The notes under the pieces: generated by a model
Told to the model about the DNA's origin: nothing
What the model saw: the letters and a program-made list of their open reading frames with translations, nothing else
The model's database searches: none
Assembly (NCBI GenBank): GCA_018268195.1
Contig: JAFDWZ010000031.1
Coordinates: 1-36,798 of the forward strand
Direction: 5' to 3'
Source: Bacteroidota bacterium
GTDB taxonomy: Bacteria; Bacteroidota; Bacteroidia; AKYH767-A; OLB10
DNA: 36,798 bases
Made by a program: the position numbers and the translations under genes
Shown here: in pieces, positions 33,535 through 36,798 of the stretch
How positions within the stretch are numbered: position 1 is the stretch's first letter
How the letters are laid out: every line of letters starts with the position of its first letter

Positions 33535-33715
33535 TATGTTTGTAAAGAGTGAAGGTCAAATATCTGATTTTTTAAATAGAGGGATAAATGGATTTTGTAA
33601 TAATCACAAAGGATGGTTAAAAATTTTTTTTTATTTAATTGTTGCATGATATCAAACCTGCTGTATATTTACACAAAAAATAAGTAATAACTCACACCAT
33701 CAATCTTATTTACCT

Positions 33716-34276
33716 ATGGCAAAAGCAAAAAAAGCAAAAAAAGCAACTGCCAAAAAAAAGGCATCAAAGCCGGCACGCAAAGCCTCTGCAAAAAAAGTGG
33801 TAAAGAAAAAATCTGCCACTAAAAAGAAAGCAGCTCCAAAGAAAAAAGCAGCTACTAAGAAGAAAGCAGCGCCAAAGAAAAAGGCAGCTACTAAAAAGAA
33901 AGCAGCTCCAAAGAAAAAAGCAGCTACTAAAAAGAAAGCAGCTCCAAAGAAAAAGGCAGCTACTAAAAAGAAAGCAGCTCCAAAGAAAAAAGCAGCTACT
34001 AAAAAGAAAGTAGCAACAAAGAAGCCTGTAGCTCCAAAGCCTGCAGTTAAAAAACCTGCAGCAAAGAAGCCGGCAGCTCCAAAGCCTGCACCTGCAGCTC
34101 CTCAAAGCAAACCGGATAATGTGATTTATGAAACAGAAATAGTTGAAATTATTCGTCCGATACCGATGAATATGGATGATGATAAAATGCCGGATGAAAA
34201 AGATATCATGGATGATAATATGACATTCAATGATGACTTATTCAGCGGTTCATCCGATGATGACGATGATTTTTAG
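33716..34276 (+). CDS. Histone H1-like Lys/Ala/Pro-rich repeat protein with acidic tail
   Basis: 186 residues in three parts. Residues 1-33 are Lys/Ala-rich (MAKAKKAKKATAKKK). Residues 34-93 are five exact copies at protein level of ATKKKAAPKKKA, followed by a degenerate Pro/Ala/Lys stretch to about 131. Residues 132-186 switch abruptly to a non-basic end: NVIYETEIVEIIRPIPMNMD and an Asp-rich tail ending SSDDDDDF. The basic part resembles the C-terminal tail of histone H1 and bacterial H1-like proteins (HC1/HC2, AlgP type), which bind DNA without sequence specificity. The acidic end is unusual and may shield the basic part or bind a partner; that is inference. No folded domain is visible. Confidence 0.85.
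   Translation: MAKAKKAKKATAKKKASKPARKASAKKVVKKKSATKKKAAPKKKAATKKKAAPKKKAATKKKAAPKKKAATKKKAAPKKKAATKKKAAPKKKAATKKKVATKKPVAPKPAVKKPAAKKPAAPKPAPAAPQSKPDNVIYETEIVEIIRPIPMNMDDDKMPDEKDIMDDNMTFNDDLFSGSSDDDDDF
33815..33994 (+). repeat. Five tandem 36-bp coding repeats
   Basis: Unit GCTACTAAAAAGAAAGCAGC plus 16 more bases, starts at 33815, 33851, 33887, 33923 and 33959. The third and fifth copies are identical, the fourth differs by one base, and the second differs at a few silent positions. A diverged sixth unit begins at 33995. Confidence 0.95.
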
Positions 34277-34491
34277 TCCAAAATAAAAACATTACAAACA
34301 GCGAGGCTGTCTGGCACACTTCTTCCTCGACCATTCAGAAAATAGCAGATGCTTTTTTCTGTCATGAAAATAATTTCAGGCAGTCTCGTTTTATTTTTAA
34401 TTATCAGTAGCGAATTAGTTTTGCTTAGTTGTTTTTTTCTGAATTTTTAATAACTATTTACATTACCGGGGAAGTCAATTATAAATTTCTC

Positions 34492-35988
<1,497 letters not shown>

Positions 35989-35997
35989 AAGATTTTT

Positions 35998-36798
35998 TTA
36001 ATAACCAAGAATTTTCATCATTGACTTGGATGTTTGCTCTTTGGCAAACAGTCGCATGCTGAGTTCTCCTTCTTCGTTTTTATCTATCAACACATGTTTG
36101 GGTGCCGGCAACAAGCAATGCTGAAGCCCGCCATAACCTCCTAAAGTATCCTGATATGCTCCGGTATGAAAAAAGCCGAGGTATAAAGGATCATCATTTT
36201 CAAAACGTGGCATAAACACCCTGTTCTTCACCGATTCCATGATGTAATAATCTTCACCATCGCAGGTCATGCCTCCAAGATTCACACGAGATTGTTCTTT
36301 GTCCCAATGGTTTATGGCCAATAATATGAATTTTTGTTTGATACCCCAGGTGTCGGGCAAGGTAGTGATAAAGCTGCTGTCTATCATATACCAAAGCTCT
36401 TTGTCATTTTGTTGCTTTTCGCCTGACACCGAATATAAGATGGCACCACTTTCGCCCACGGTAAAACTGCCAAACTCAGTAAACAAATGTGGTACAGGAA
36501 CCTTTCGCTGGTCGCAGGCTGATTTTATCTGCAACACAATTTCATCAGCCATATATTGATAATCGAAATTAAAGTCGAGCTTGGTTTTAATGGGCATTCC
36601 TCCACCAATATCAAGTGCTGTAAGTTCAGGACATATTTTTTTCAGGTCGGCATAAAGGCTGATGTTACGCTGCAATTCATTCCAATAATAGGCCGTATCG
36701 CGAATGCCTGTATTGATGAAAAAGTGTAGCAGTTTTAATTCTACATTCGGATTTTTCTTGACGGTATTTTTGTAAAAATCCAGTATGTCGCGTTGCCG
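35998..36798 (-). CDS. speA: Biosynthetic arginine decarboxylase, N-terminal part outside the window
   Basis: The frame is open from the stop at 35998 to the window end, giving the last ~267 residues; the start is beyond 36798. It is a fold type III PLP enzyme (alanine racemase-like barrel plus beta domain) that decarboxylates arginine to agmatine for polyamine synthesis. Visible features are LHFFINTGIRDTAYYW near the window edge, the phosphate-binding ALDIGGGMPI, the active-site GGMTCDGEDYY with its cysteine, and LGFFHTGAYQDTL, whose tyrosine contacts PLP. The sequence fits the Bacteroidota arginine decarboxylase group better than ornithine or diaminopimelate decarboxylase. It is convergent with guaB. 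Confidence 0.87.
   Translation of the reverse strand, partial: RQRDILDFYKNTVKKNPNVELKLLHFFINTGIRDTAYYWNELQRNISLYADLKKICPELTALDIGGGMPIKTKLDFNFDYQYMADEIVLQIKSACDQRKVPVPHLFTEFGSFTVGESGAILYSVSGEKQQNDKELWYMIDSSFITTLPDTWGIKQKFILLAINHWDKEQSRVNLGGMTCDGEDYYIMESVKNRVFMPRFENDDPLYLGFFHTGAYQDTLGGYGGLQHCLLPAPKHVLIDKNEEGELSMRLFAKEQTSKSMMKILGY

Noticed and set aside
33815-33994. CRISPR-like array
   Set aside because: The 36-bp units are contiguous with no spacers and stay in frame inside a coding sequence.
33764-34105. Minus-strand ORF coding a Cys/Phe/Trp-rich repeat protein
   Set aside because: It is the antisense shadow of the H1-like repeats; its periodicity comes entirely from the plus-strand coding repeat.

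Overview
The window looks like a chromosomal segment from a member of the Bacteroidota, probably an environmental lineage near the Chitinophagales or Sphingobacteriales. Several sequence features point there: promoter boxes matching TAnnTTTG in front of several genes, almost no Shine-Dalgarno sequences, a secreted protein with a type IX secretion (T9SS) C-terminal sorting domain, a DUF4295 gene behind rpmG, the long three-domain IspG, and a TonB-dependent receptor with a carboxypeptidase-like N-terminal domain. GC content is moderate to low. I see no rRNA, tRNA, CRISPR array, insertion sequence, integrase or phage gene. Most of the window is core metabolism and translation.

Layout. 1-1129 (-): secreted M43 zinc metalloprotease cut by the window edge. 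1282-3219 (+): cytochrome c maturation genes ccmB-ccmC-ccmD-ccmE, closed by a terminator. 3375-6578 (-): translation operon thrS-infC-rpmI-rplT, whose infC appears to begin at an AUA codon behind a strong Shine-Dalgarno. 6717-9460 (+): guaA and a one-base-overlapping lipoprotein with a periplasmic-binding-protein fold. 9611-12556 (+): rpmB, rpmG, a 50-codon DUF4295 gene, then ftsY and rimO. 12567-16001 (-): pyruvate carboxylase. 16259-18449 (+): bshC overlapping a membrane phosphoglycosyl transferase. 18568-24515 (+): TonB-dependent receptor, two glycosyltransferases and a T9SS cargo protein. 24563-26578 (+): ispG, overlapping tail to tail with the NAD(P)HX repair gene nnr (26543-28048, -). 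28104-29129 (-): a VOC-fold protein and a GNAT acetyltransferase. 29429-31263 (+): gcvT-comB. 31363-31731 (+): small secreted Cys/Lys-rich protein. 31891-33534 (-): lipoprotein amidohydrolase. 33716-34276 (+): histone H1-like repeat protein. 34519-35988 (+): guaB. 35998-36798 (-): C-terminal part of an arginine decarboxylase.

How the genes fit together. guaA and guaB, far apart here, are the two dedicated GMP steps. The ribosomal protein, initiation factor, threonyl-tRNA synthetase, FtsY and RimO genes form two translation/targeting blocks. The phosphoglycosyl transferase, glycosyltransferases, TonB receptor and T9SS protein are envelope and surface functions.

I did not find a clearly new multi-gene system. 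The most interesting items are smaller: the non-AUG start and unusual ribosome binding site of infC, a CxxxY-type CcmE in a ccm cluster without ccmA or ccmF, an H1-like protein built of five near-identical 36-bp repeats with an acidic tail, an eight-cysteine secreted mini-protein, ComB downstream of gcvT, and an orphan binding-protein-like lipoprotein tied to guaA.
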